From: Thermoflexales bacterium
Lineage (GTDB): Bacteria > Chloroflexota > Anaerolineae > Fen-1058
NCBI GenBank assembly: GCA_017882055.1
Contig: JADGQE010000006.1
Span: 1 to 26,253, forward strand
DNA length: 26,253 nucleotides
Reading direction: 5' to 3'
Shown: positions 13,792 to 21,367 of the stretch, one piece after another
How the letters are laid out: each line of letters begins with the position of its first letter
Numbering within the stretch: the first letter of the stretch is position 1
Translations under genes and position numbers: made by a program
The notes under the pieces: model-generated
Databases searched by the model: none
Told to the model about the DNA's origin: nothing
Seen by the model: the letters and a program-made list of their open reading frames with translations, nothing else

Positions 13792-14136
13792 ATGTACGAA
13801 GAATCGCATGGCACGATTACGATCGCGCAAAATGTGTTGAATACCATCGCGCGCCTGACCACACTGCGCGTCGACGGCGTGGCACGGATGGGCAACAGCG
13901 GGCGGCTGCTCCATCCCAACGACGGCGTCAACGTCGAACTGGTCAACGGCCGCGTCAAAGCGGATATCTACGTTCAGGCCCGGCCCGAGACGAACATGTT
14001 TGCAGTCGGCCAGAATATCCAGCACGACGTCGCCCGATCATTCAAAGAGATCGTCGGCCTGGATGTCGAATCAGTCAACGTGCATATTCAGGACGTTGTG
14101 TATTCAACCGCGCCGGCTAATGAAAAGCAGTCGTAA
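13792..14136 (+). CDS. Asp23/Gls24 family envelope stress protein (second copy)
   Basis: This 114-aa protein has the Asp23 pattern: GTITIAQNVLNTIARLTTLRVDGVARM, a central VNVELVNGRVKADIYVQARPETNM and a C-terminal VESVNVHIQDVVYS. It is a distant paralogue of the protein at 1513 and lacks the long region after the GV(V) turn seen there. The ATG at 13792 follows AAGGAG 8 bp upstream; upstream in-frame codons have no ribosome site. The TTG of nusB starts 3 bp after its stop, so the two are co-translated. An Asp23-NusB pair is common in Firmicutes and Chloroflexota. Confidence 0.9.
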   Translation: MYEESHGTITIAQNVLNTIARLTTLRVDGVARMGNSGRLLHPNDGVNVELVNGRVKADIYVQARPETNMFAVGQNIQHDVARSFKEIVGLDVESVNVHIQDVVYSTAPANEKQS

Positions 14137-14139
14137 ACC

Positions 14140-14571
14140 TTGAAAAATCGGCGACGCGCCCGCACGGTGGCTCTCAAAGCACTTTACGAATTGGACACGA
14201 CGGTTCACCAGCCCGGCACCGTCTTGACTCAGCGTCTCGCCGAAGAGACACTGACGTCGGATGGCGAAGTATTCGCCCGCCAGTTGGTCACAGGTGTGCT
14301 GCAAAATCGGGCCAAACTCGACCAGCTGATCCACGAACACGCGCCCGAATGGCCGATCGATCAAATGGCCGTGATCGATCGCAACGTACTGCGCATCGCG
14401 ATTTACGAATTCGGCATCGCGCGCATCACGCCGCTGAAAGTGGCGATCAACGAGGCCATAGAAATGGCGAAGACTTACGGCGCGGACAGCGCGCCACGTT
14501 TTATCAACGGTGTATTAGGATCGCTGGCGGCTCTGCCCAATCTGGCCCAAAATAACACCAAGCATTCCTGA
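14140..14571 (+). CDS. nusB: Transcription antitermination factor NusB
   Basis: This 143-aa helical protein is NusB, which with NusE (S10) binds boxA RNA and supports rRNA antitermination. It opens KNRRRARTVALKALYELD, then VTGVLQNRAKLDQLIHEHAPEWPIDQMAVIDRNVLRIAIYE, and ends with TPLKVAINEAIEMAKTYGADSAPRFINGVLG, all family blocks. The TTG start is 3 bp after the preceding stop and gives the expected N-terminus. A large palindrome follows the gene and may end this transcript. Confidence 0.93.
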   Translation: MKNRRRARTVALKALYELDTTVHQPGTVLTQRLAEETLTSDGEVFARQLVTGVLQNRAKLDQLIHEHAPEWPIDQMAVIDRNVLRIAIYEFGIARITPLKVAINEAIEMAKTYGADSAPRFINGVLGSLAALPNLAQNNTKHS

Positions 14572-14630
14572 TCAGTGTCAAACGGACTGCTGGGCTGAGC
14601 AAATGTCCGCGCTCACGCCACACTTGCACC

Positions 14631-14696
14631 CACTGCGTGCGCCAAGCGGGCCATGCCCGATGCTCCGGTGGAGCATCGGGCATGGCCGGCGCAGTG
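14631..14696. repeat. Large perfect palindrome downstream of nusB
   Basis: GGCCATGCCCGATGCTC (14649-14665) and GAGCATCGGGCATGGCC (14671-14687) pair perfectly over 17 bp with a 5-nt CGGTG loop. An outer arm extends it with CACTGCG (14631-14637) and CGCAGTG (14690-14696) across a bulge on the left side. A further TGCCGC/GCGGCA hairpin lies just after it. It is the strongest palindrome in the window. It may be a terminator for the nusB transcript without a U-tract, or a mobile miniature element. Confidence 0.75.
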
Positions 14697-14777
14697 CGGT
14701 GTGTCTGCCGCGATGCGGCAGTGGCGCGCCAGGCGGAGTGACGGCTCCGAAATCTATCCCCTTGAAGGAGTTCGCTT

Positions 14778-16103
14778 ATGACCAAGACGAAGATTCTCAT
14801 TATGGGCGCTGCCGGACGTGATTTCCACAACTTCAACACGTTCTTCCGCGACAACAGCGCCTACGAGGTCGTGGCTTTTACGGCCACCCAAATCCCCAAC
14901 ATCGACGACCGGCGCTATCCCCCCGAGCTGGCAGGCAAGTTGTATCCCCACGGAATTCCGATCTATCCCGAATCAGAATTGACCGACCTGATCAAGAAAC
15001 ACGATATCGATCAGGTCGTGTTCGCTTATTCGGATGTCAGCCACGAAACGGTCATGCACCGAGCTTCAGCCGCGCTGGCCGCCGGGGCCGATTTTCGATT
15101 GATGGGCCCGAAGTACACGCAAATCAAATCGACGAAGCCGGTCGTTTCGATCGGCGCTGTGCGCACCGGCGCGGGCAAGAGCCAGACCACGCGGCGCGTG
15201 TCGCAGGTGCTTAAAGACTTAGGCTACAAAGTCGCCGCGATTCGTCACCCGATGCCTTACGGCAACCTCGTCAAACAAATGGTGCAGCGCTTCGCCACTT
15301 ACCAGGACCTCAACGACCACGAATGCACGATCGAAGAACGCGAGGAATACGAGCCCCACATCGATCGCGGCGTGGTGATCTATGCCGGCGTCGATTATGA
15401 GCTGATTCTGCGACAGGCCGAGCAAGAAGCCGACATCGTGATCTGGGACGGCGGCAACAATGACCTTTCGTTTTACCAAAGCGATTTGCACATCGTCGTG
15501 GCCGATCCCCATCGCCCCGGCCATGAACTGACTTATCATCCCGGCGAGACGAATCTGCGCATGGCCGATGTGATCGTCATCAACAAGATCGACACGGCCG
15601 ATCTCGAAAATATTTCCAAGGTCCAGCGCAGCATCATGGCCGTGAACCCGAACGCCACCGTGGTCGAAGCCGCCTCACCGATCTTCGTCGATGATCCCAG
15701 CGCGATCCGGGGCAAGAGCGTGCTCGTGATCGAAGATGGCCCGACGCTGACCCACGGCGAGATGGCGTACGGCGCAGGGGTCGTCGCCGCGCGGCGCTTC
15801 GGCGCAGCCGAGATCATCGATCCGCGTCCGTATGCCGTCGGCACCATCATCGACACTTACAAGAAATATCCCGGCACCGGCCCGGTGCTGCCGGCCATGG
15901 GTTACGGCCCGGATCAGGTGAGAGAACTGGGCGAAACGATCAACAACACGCCCAGTGATCTGGTCCTCGTGGCCACGCCGATCGATCTACGACGTGTGGT
16001 CGAGATTAATCGGCCTTCACAGCGTGTGCGCTATGAACTACAGGAGATCGGTCAACCCACGCTGGCGGAGATTCTCGAAGCGAAGTTTGGCCGCAAGCAG
16101 TAA
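14778..16103 (+). CDS. P-loop GTPase, cyclic 2,3-diphosphoglycerate synthetase-like (COG2403 type)
   Basis: This 441-aa protein starts KTKILIMGAAGRDFHNFN, followed by a Rossmann-like domain with YPHGIPIYPESEL and VVFAYSDVSHE. The nucleotide-binding half starts with SIGAVRTGAGKSQTTR (P-loop, Lys134-Ser135). It continues with EADIVIWDGGNND (Walker B-like), DPHRPGHELTYHPGE, VIVINKIDTAD (NKxD base recognition) and a conserved tail. The family is annotated cyclic 2,3-diphosphoglycerate synthetase-like after an archaeal enzyme, but many bacterial members have no proven reaction. The ATG follows AAGGAG. It stands alone between two palindromic regions. Confidence 0.85.
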   Translation: MTKTKILIMGAAGRDFHNFNTFFRDNSAYEVVAFTATQIPNIDDRRYPPELAGKLYPHGIPIYPESELTDLIKKHDIDQVVFAYSDVSHETVMHRASAALAAGADFRLMGPKYTQIKSTKPVVSIGAVRTGAGKSQTTRRVSQVLKDLGYKVAAIRHPMPYGNLVKQMVQRFATYQDLNDHECTIEEREEYEPHIDRGVVIYAGVDYELILRQAEQEADIVIWDGGNNDLSFYQSDLHIVVADPHRPGHELTYHPGETNLRMADVIVINKIDTADLENISKVQRSIMAVNPNATVVEAASPIFVDDPSAIRGKSVLVIEDGPTLTHGEMAYGAGVVAARRFGAAEIIDPRPYAVGTIIDTYKKYPGTGPVLPAMGYGPDQVRELGETINNTPSDLVLVATPIDLRRVVEINRPSQRVRYELQEIGQPTLAEILEAKFGRKQ

Positions 16104-16121
16104 GCGATTGAGTGCATACGG

Positions 16122-16163
16122 CGTGATGCGTAAAGCGTAGAGTCATGCGTTTTACGCATCACG
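16122..16163. repeat. Perfect 13-bp hairpin after the GTPase gene
   Basis: CGTGATGCGTAAA (16122-16134) and TTTACGCATCACG (16151-16163) pair perfectly around a 16-nt loop that contains GCGTA/ATGCG words. It lies 18 bp after the stop codon. It could act as a terminator for the GTPase gene, although only a short TTCTATT follows. Its words resemble those in the spacer at 4559-4642. Confidence 0.65.
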
Positions 16164-16206
16164 TTCTATTGGGCACAGCTAGCGACGGCGGGAAAGATGA
16201 AGCAAA

Positions 16207-16223
16207 AAGAAACAAGGTTTCTT
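16207..16223 (-). terminator. Intrinsic terminator of the DDN-family gene
   Basis: Read on the minus strand, AAGAAAC and GTTTCTT form a 7-bp stem over a CTT loop. The stem runs straight into a TTTTT tract (16208-16204). It is 7 bp after the stop codon of the gene at 16230-16814. The stem is AT-rich but the geometry is that of a Rho-independent terminator. Confidence 0.65.
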
Positions 16224-16229
16224 CTTTAA

Positions 16230-16814
16230 CTATCGCTTGCGGCGGAACAACGCTTTGAGCAGCAAGAACGTCGTGGCGATGGGCCAGATCCAGGCCAGAT
16301 CGCCGGGGCCGCCTGGGCCGGTGCGTGCTGCGAGGCGCTTGATGTGGATCAGTGGATATTCATTTGTTTTTGAAGCCAATTCATCATCCAACATCGTGAC
16401 GGGGTCGAGGCCAAAAGCGCGCGCCGCAAAGCCGCTGCCGATCAATACTTGCCTGAGCAACGAAAGGCGCACGCTGGGATCGACAACCTCTTCGGCCACA
16501 CCGTTCCACCAACCTTCCGGCAACCACACTTCCACCTGCGGATTGGCTTTGAGATTGCGATACCAGTCAGAGACAGGACCGAATCCGGCGGTGCAGTAGA
16601 TTTCATTCGCGACAATGGCATAGTTGACGGGTGTGCGCCGCAGACGGCCTAACTTGCGACCCGTATGGGTGATGACCATGTATCGGCCGAGGACCTGCGG
16701 CCAGGCATTGAGCCAGTTACCCAAACCCAGCCGCCACATGATCAACATGAAACGATTCAGATACTTGAAACCTTGACGCAGTTTTTCTTCGAGCTGGGGA
16801 TCGGTATCCGTCAT
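16230..16814 (-). CDS. Nitroreductase/DDN-family (predicted F420-dependent) protein with C-terminal membrane segment
   Basis: This 194-aa protein has the deazaflavin-dependent (DDN, DUF385) split-barrel pattern: VLGRYMVITHTGRKLGRLRRTPVNY (41-65), IYCTAGFGPVSDWYRNLKANPQVEVWL (72-98) and a trailing helical part. Relatives bind coenzyme F420 and reduce quinones or nitro compounds. The C-terminus (about 173-189, LAWIWPIATTFLLLKAL) is a single membrane segment followed by RRKR, an anchor not found in most relatives. The ATG at 16814 has an AGGA site about 9 bp upstream; the frame stays open for 28 further codons upstream without a better start. Its substrate is unknown. Confidence 0.82.
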   Translation of the reverse strand: MTDTDPQLEEKLRQGFKYLNRFMLIMWRLGLGNWLNAWPQVLGRYMVITHTGRKLGRLRRTPVNYAIVANEIYCTAGFGPVSDWYRNLKANPQVEVWLPEGWWNGVAEEVVDPSVRLSLLRQVLIGSGFAARAFGLDPVTMLDDELASKTNEYPLIHIKRLAARTGPGGPGDLAWIWPIATTFLLLKALFRRKR

Positions 16815-17116
16815 GAGCAATTGTCCTATGAGAGAATGGTGTGCTTTAATTCGGCTTCGAAAACGGGTACTGCAAGCTTGCGTCTTATTATACCCCACTG
16901 CCCGGCAATCAGTATCCAGGCCGCCCGCATAGTTCTATCTTCCAACTCCACTATATAATCACATTCGAAAAAGGCCAGACCCCGCCTTCAATCTGTATCC
17001 GTTCACCTGGATCGCACTGATTAAGCCAGAGTATACTCGATTCGCCAACGGTTGTCGATCCGTTTTGGGTAGGATATAATCGCCGTGAAGTTTGCGAAAA
17101 CTGAAGCGAGGATGCA
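16815..17116. other. Divergent intergenic region, DDN-family gene / FHA genes
   Basis: This 302-bp gap separates two divergent genes. On the minus strand a perfect TATAAT (16892-16887) could serve the DDN gene with a leader near 65 nt, though its -35 is poor. On the plus strand there is a good promoter at 17052-17080 for the FHA genes. A further TATAAT at 16954-16959 has no recognisable -35. No gene, RNA or repeat was recognised. Confidence 0.6.
17052..17080 (+). promoter_or_regulatory. Predicted sigma-70-type promoter of the FHA genes
   Basis: TTGTCG (17052-17057) and a perfect TATAAT (17075-17080) are separated by exactly 17 bp. Transcription would start about 17087, 30 nt before the TTG start codon, leaving a GAGG ribosome site in the leader. 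Confidence 0.6.
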
Positions 17117-17920
17117 TTGAACAAGATTGCCAGGTTTGAAGCGCTGGCCGAGCACTGGGTGGAAGGCACCTTTGGCCGCATGTTCGGCGGCCGGTTGCAG
17201 CCGATGGAAGTTGCCGGCGTGCTGGCCCGCGCAATGGAAGATAATCAATTTACATCTGAAACAGGCGAGAAGTATGCGCCGAATATTTACTGGGTTTATT
17301 TGAATCCGGGCGACTTCGAAGCGCTGCGCCAATCGCAGCCCACCCTGCCGAACGATCTGACTCAGTCGTTGATCGATCTGGCCGAACGTGCGCAGCTGCG
17401 CATGACGGATCAGCCCGTCGTCGAAATCCGATCCGAGGAGTCGATCCCGCGCAAACAGGTTTCCGTCACCGCGCAGTACGTTGCGCAGGATACCGCGCCG
17501 GTCGGCCAGACCGCCGAAATTGCGCCAGAGGCAGTCGATGCCGCACGCCAGACCCTGCGTGCCACCGTCGAGCGGCACAGTTTTCTGATCCTCGAAGGCC
17601 GTCGCCATGTGCCGCTGGTCAAACCCGTCGTCACGATCGGGCGCGCGCTGGACAATGATATCGTCCTGGACGACACGCGTATCTCGCGCCATCACGCGCA
17701 ATTGCGCGTGCGGCAAAGTAACTACGTTTTATATGATACCGGATCAAGTGGCGGCACAGTGGTGAATGGCGACGTAGTGTCTGAAGTGATGCTGCAGGGT
17801 GGTGATGTGATCAGCCTGGCCGGCGTACAGATCATTTTCGGCGAGGACACCCCCATCCCGGCTCAGCCGCCTGTTACAGCCCAGGATACGCCTGCGATGC
17901 CCCAGAACAATGATCATTGA
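17117..17920 (+). CDS. DUF3662 and FHA domain protein (FhaA-like)
   Basis: This 267-aa protein starts with a DUF3662 domain (about 1-105: FEALAEHWVEGTFGRMFGGRLQPMEVAGVLARAMEDN, NIYWVYLNPGDFEAL). A linker follows, then a C-terminal FHA phosphothreonine-binding domain (about 158-245) with GRALDNDIVLDD, the SRHH motif and a GTVVNG-type loop. FhaA proteins of actinobacteria bind phosphorylated partners of Ser/Thr kinases and act in cell-wall synthesis control. No kinase, phosphatase or PASTA protein is in this window. The TTG start follows GAGG. The ATG of the second FHA gene begins 10 bp after its stop. Confidence 0.9.
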   Translation: MNKIARFEALAEHWVEGTFGRMFGGRLQPMEVAGVLARAMEDNQFTSETGEKYAPNIYWVYLNPGDFEALRQSQPTLPNDLTQSLIDLAERAQLRMTDQPVVEIRSEESIPRKQVSVTAQYVAQDTAPVGQTAEIAPEAVDAARQTLRATVERHSFLILEGRRHVPLVKPVVTIGRALDNDIVLDDTRISRHHAQLRVRQSNYVLYDTGSSGGTVVNGDVVSEVMLQGGDVISLAGVQIIFGEDTPIPAQPPVTAQDTPAMPQNNDH

Positions 17921-17929
17921 GAATTTCTT

Positions 17930-18373
17930 ATGGAAGCACCGATCTTCATCGTTCGCGTTCTACTGAGTCTGCTGCTCTACATTTTCCTGGGAACACTCTT
18001 CGTTTTGTTGTGGCGCGATCTCAAATCTGCAACACGCCAGCCATCTGCCACCGTCGCACGTGAACGACCGGCCCGATTGCGCGTCACCTGCGGCAACGAC
18101 GACCTGCCACAAGACGAACTGTTCCCCCTGTCGGCCTTCACCACGATCGGGCGAGCCGAGACCAGTACGATTTCCATCGCCGAACCGTATGCTTCGGCCG
18201 AGCACGCAATCATCGCCTGGCGCGGCGGCCAGTGGTGGCTGGAAGATCGCGACAGCCGCAATGGCACGCGGCTCAACGACGTTCCCGTCGAAGAACCGTT
18301 GATCATCAGCCGCGGCGACGTGATCGGCATTGGGGGCATTCAACTGAAATTTGAGTACATCGATGAGCAATGA
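17930..18373 (+). CDS. Membrane-anchored FHA domain protein (FhaB-like)
   Basis: This 147-aa protein has an N-terminal membrane segment (about 6-28, rich in Leu/Val/Phe, followed by RDLKS) and a cytoplasmic FHA domain (about 50-145). Visible FHA residues are Gly74-Arg75, the SAEH motif (89-92), and RNGT (110-113) with a GxIQLKF end. It resembles FhaB/FipA of actinobacterial cell-division operons in size and layout. It pairs with the DUF3662-FHA gene just upstream, so both probably read the same Ser/Thr phosphorylation signal, one in the cytosol and one at the membrane. Confidence 0.88.
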   Translation: MEAPIFIVRVLLSLLLYIFLGTLFVLLWRDLKSATRQPSATVARERPARLRVTCGNDDLPQDELFPLSAFTTIGRAETSTISIAEPYASAEHAIIAWRGGQWWLEDRDSRNGTRLNDVPVEEPLIISRGDVIGIGGIQLKFEYIDEQ

Positions 18374-18421
18374 CTTCACCGGAATAGAACCTCGCCAGGT
18401 TGCAATCGAAAGGAATCGATC

Positions 18422-19222
18422 GTGGATCTCAAACTAAAAGACAAAGTGGTTCTCGTCACTGCGGCCTCACGCGGATTAGGCGCTGCCAGCGCGCGCCGCT
18501 TCGCCGAAGAAGGCGCTCGCGTCGCCATCTCGTCCCGCAATCACGAACGGATCAGCTTGGCCGCAGAAGCCATCAGGCGCGACACCGGCGCCGAGGTCTG
18601 GCCGATCGTCGGCGATGTCTCAAAACCGCCCGAGGTCGATCAGACCGTGAAGGCCGTCATCGATCGCTGGGGCCGGCTCGATGTGCTGGTGACCAATGCC
18701 AGCGGCCCGACTCCGGGGCAATTCCAAACTTTGAAGTGGGAGAACTGGGAAGCCGCAGTTCAACTCACGTTGTTGAGCGTGGTGCGATTATGCCAGGCCG
18801 CCCTGCCCCACCTGCTTAAAAACGATCCACCCCAACGCGGATCGATCGTCGCCATCACATCCTATACAGTGAAACAACCGGCAGACGGCTTGTTACTCTC
18901 CAACTCGCTGCGCCTGGGTGTGATTGGCCTCATCAAAACGCTGGCTAATGAGCTGGGGCCGCAGGGCATTCGCGTCAATGCCATCGCGCCGGGCTGGACC
19001 AAGACCGAGCGGGTCGACGAGATCATGGCAGCGCGCGCACAGCGCAACGGTACAACGCTTGAACAAGAAGCCGCCAAACAGATCGCCGAAATTCCGATGG
19101 GCCGCATGGGCGTCCCGGCTGAATTCGCGGATGCATTGGTATGGCTGGCCTCGCCGCGCGCTTCGTTTGTCACAGGCATTACGCTGCCGGTCGATGGCGG
19201 GATCATCAAAGGCTCGTTGTGA
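18422..19222 (+). CDS. SDR-family protein lacking the catalytic Tyr and Lys (FabG-like paralogue)
   Basis: This 266-aa protein has the short-chain dehydrogenase fold: VVLVTAASRGLGAASARRFAEEGARV, a NASG block in place of NNAG, RVNAIAPGW, and the end SFVTGITLPVDGGIIKGSL. The catalytic Ser147 is kept, but the expected Tyr and Lys are Ser160 and Arg164 (LLSNSLRLG). The cofactor motif also has Ala15 where Gly is usual. I recall a described BKR-like SDR subgroup without the full tetrad, so this may be a conserved class, not a decayed gene. It may bind cofactor without normal reductase activity. The GTG start follows AAGGAA. Confidence 0.85.
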   Translation: MDLKLKDKVVLVTAASRGLGAASARRFAEEGARVAISSRNHERISLAAEAIRRDTGAEVWPIVGDVSKPPEVDQTVKAVIDRWGRLDVLVTNASGPTPGQFQTLKWENWEAAVQLTLLSVVRLCQAALPHLLKNDPPQRGSIVAITSYTVKQPADGLLLSNSLRLGVIGLIKTLANELGPQGIRVNAIAPGWTKTERVDEIMAARAQRNGTTLEQEAAKQIAEIPMGRMGVPAEFADALVWLASPRASFVTGITLPVDGGIIKGSL

Positions 19223-19268
19223 CATCACCCGGCTCCCCGGTGAGTGCCTGAGGAGAGGTAATCAATCT

Positions 19269-21296
19269 ATGCCCAACCTTCAACAGCGATTGGCCGAACT
19301 GCGCGAGCAGATCAACTTCCACAACTATCGCTACAACGTGCTCGATGATCCCGTCATCAGCGATGCCGAATACGATCGCTTGATGATCGAACTGCGCCAG
19401 ATCGAGGCTGCGCATCCCGAGTGGATCACGCCGGATTCGCCGACCCAACGCGTGGGCGGGCAGCTCAGCGAGCGCTTTGCCAAAGTCACGCATCCCGCGC
19501 CGATCCTTTCGCTGGCGAATGCGTTTAACGGCGACGATGTGCGCGATTGGTTCACGCGCACTTCAAAATTGTTTCCGGCTGACCGCCAAATCTCATTTAC
19601 CGTCGAACCCAAGATCGATGGGCTGACGGTGGTCCTGCATTATCGTGAGGGTGTTTTTATCCAGGGCGCCACGCGCGGCGACGGACGAATCGGCGAAGAC
19701 ATCACGCCGAATCTACGAACGGTCAAAGGAGTGCCGCTCAAAATTCCGGTGACCCAGAAGAAGGCCAAGAGCAAAGTGGCTGTGCCGGCGACCTTCGTCG
19801 TTCGCGGCGAGGCGTTTATTACCACGCAAGATTTCGAGGCGATGAATCAGCAGATCGAAGCGAAAGGCGGCAAGACCTTCGCCAATCCGCGCAACGCAGC
19901 AGCCGGTTTCCTGCGCCAACTCGATTCGCGCGTCACCGCCTCGCGGCCGATCAGTTTGCTGTGCTATGCCGTCGTCAATGCGGATGGCACGACACCGCGT
20001 TCGCAATGGGAACTGCTCAACTACCTGCGCGAAGTCGGCCTGCCCGTCACCCAGGCGGCTAAACGCTTTGACTCGCTCGACAAAGCGATCGCCTACTGCG
20101 AAACGTGGATCGATCGACGCGACGAGTTCCTGTTTGAGGCCGACGGCATGGTCATCAAGATCGATGATCTGGACTTGCAGGCCGAACTCGGCATCGTGGG
20201 CAAAGACCCACGCGGCGCGATTGCGTTGAAGTTCCCGGCCCGCGAGGCAACAACCCAGCTGCTCAACGTCGGCGTCAACATCGGTCGTACCGGCATCATG
20301 GCGCCGTATGCTATTCTCGAACCTGTCAACGTCGGCGGCGTAACCATCGAACGCGCGACGCTGCACAATTTCGACGACATCGCCCGCAAGGACATTCGCA
20401 TCGGCGATCGGGTGATCGTCAAACGATCGGGCGACGTGATTCCGTACATTGCCGGGCCGGTTGTGGCGCTGCGCAGCGGCCAGGAGAAAACGATCGAACC
20501 GCCCAGGAATTGTCCGTTCTGCGACACACCGACGATCCGCCGTGCAGGCGAAGTGGCAATCTATTGCCCCAATCGCGATTGCCCCGGCCGATTGGATCGC
20601 GCGGTGCAGTTCTTTGTCAGCAAAGGCGCAATGGATATTGACGGGCTGGGGGAGAAGATCGCTTCACGGTTGATCGAGACGGGCCTGGTCGAAGACGTGG
20701 CCGATATTTATTCGATCACGCGCGATCAACTGCTGGAATTGGAGGGCTTTGCCGAAAAGAAAGCCGACAAGTTACTGCAATCCATTGAGGCTTCTAAGGA
20801 GCGGCCACTCAGTCGCGTGATTATAGCGTCCGGAATTCCGCATGTGGGTTACGTTGCAGCGGAAACGCTTGCCAAACATTTTCGTTCACTTGACAAGTTC
20901 ATGCAAGCGGATGAAGACGAGCTCACTCAGATTGATGGTATCGGAACGACGATCGCAACCAGCATTGTAGATTGGACGCACCGCAAGGAGCACATCGATC
21001 TAATAAAAAAGCTCAGGAAGTCTGGAATAACAATTGTATTTGATGAAGATGAATCGCCGCACTCAAATGAGAAGTTGGCCGGCAAAACGTTTGTCATTAC
21101 CGGCACGCTGTCGAAACCGCGCGACGAAATCGCTGCGTCGATCAAATCGGCCGGCGGCAAAGTCATCGACAGCGTCAGTAAGAAAACGGATTACGTCGTC
21201 GTGGGCGAAACGCCCGGCAGCAAATTCGCCAGGGCGCAGCAGCTGGGTATCACGATTCTGGACGAAGCCGCGTTGAGTCGCTTGCTGCGAAGTTGA
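19269..21296 (+). CDS. ligA: NAD-dependent DNA ligase LigA
   Basis: This 675-aa protein seals nicks in DNA during replication and repair using NAD. It has the N-terminal Ia domain (HNYRYNVLDDPVISDAEYDRL), the adenylated lysine in KIDG (Lys115), the OB-fold region, a zinc finger with Cys415, Cys418, Cys433 and Cys438, helix-hairpin-helix repeats and a C-terminal BRCT domain (GKTFVITGTLSKPRDEIAASIKSAGG). Length matches the family (about 670). The ATG at 19269 gives the expected N-terminus; the frame is open further upstream but overlaps the SDR gene. Bases from about 20780 to 21060 are noticeably AT-richer than the rest. Confidence 0.97.
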   Translation: MPNLQQRLAELREQINFHNYRYNVLDDPVISDAEYDRLMIELRQIEAAHPEWITPDSPTQRVGGQLSERFAKVTHPAPILSLANAFNGDDVRDWFTRTSKLFPADRQISFTVEPKIDGLTVVLHYREGVFIQGATRGDGRIGEDITPNLRTVKGVPLKIPVTQKKAKSKVAVPATFVVRGEAFITTQDFEAMNQQIEAKGGKTFANPRNAAAGFLRQLDSRVTASRPISLLCYAVVNADGTTPRSQWELLNYLREVGLPVTQAAKRFDSLDKAIAYCETWIDRRDEFLFEADGMVIKIDDLDLQAELGIVGKDPRGAIALKFPAREATTQLLNVGVNIGRTGIMAPYAILEPVNVGGVTIERATLHNFDDIARKDIRIGDRVIVKRSGDVIPYIAGPVVALRSGQEKTIEPPRNCPFCDTPTIRRAGEVAIYCPNRDCPGRLDRAVQFFVSKGAMDIDGLGEKIASRLIETGLVEDVADIYSITRDQLLELEGFAEKKADKLLQSIEASKERPLSRVIIASGIPHVGYVAAETLAKHFRSLDKFMQADEDELTQIDGIGTTIATSIVDWTHRKEHIDLIKKLRKSGITIVFDEDESPHSNEKLAGKTFVITGTLSKPRDEIAASIKSAGGKVIDSVSKKTDYVVVGETPGSKFARAQQLGITILDEAALSRLLRS

Positions 21297-21317
21297 AGTA
21301 GATTTCAATTGACTTAC

Positions 21318-21349
21318 CTGACGCGCGCAGCATACACTCCGCGCGTCAG
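21318..21349. terminator. Hairpin between ligA and rlmI
   Basis: CTGACGCGCG (21318-21327) and CGCGCGTCAG (21340-21349) form a perfect 10-bp stem around a 12-nt loop, 21 bp after the ligA stop. Only TTT follows, so it may be an imperfect terminator for ligA. A TTGACT at 21309-21314 could be the -35 box of an rlmI promoter overlapping the stem, but its -10 is poor. Confidence 0.5.
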
Positions 21350-21367
21350 TTTATGTGGGAGCGTTGA

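Noticed and set aside
14603..14821. Short open frame over the large palindrome after nusB
   Set aside because: Its sequence comes from the palindrome and it overlaps the well-supported GTPase start.
16954..16959. TATAAT as a third promoter in the divergent gap
   Set aside because: No acceptable -35 box lies 16-18 bp upstream, and a better promoter is present at 17052-17080.
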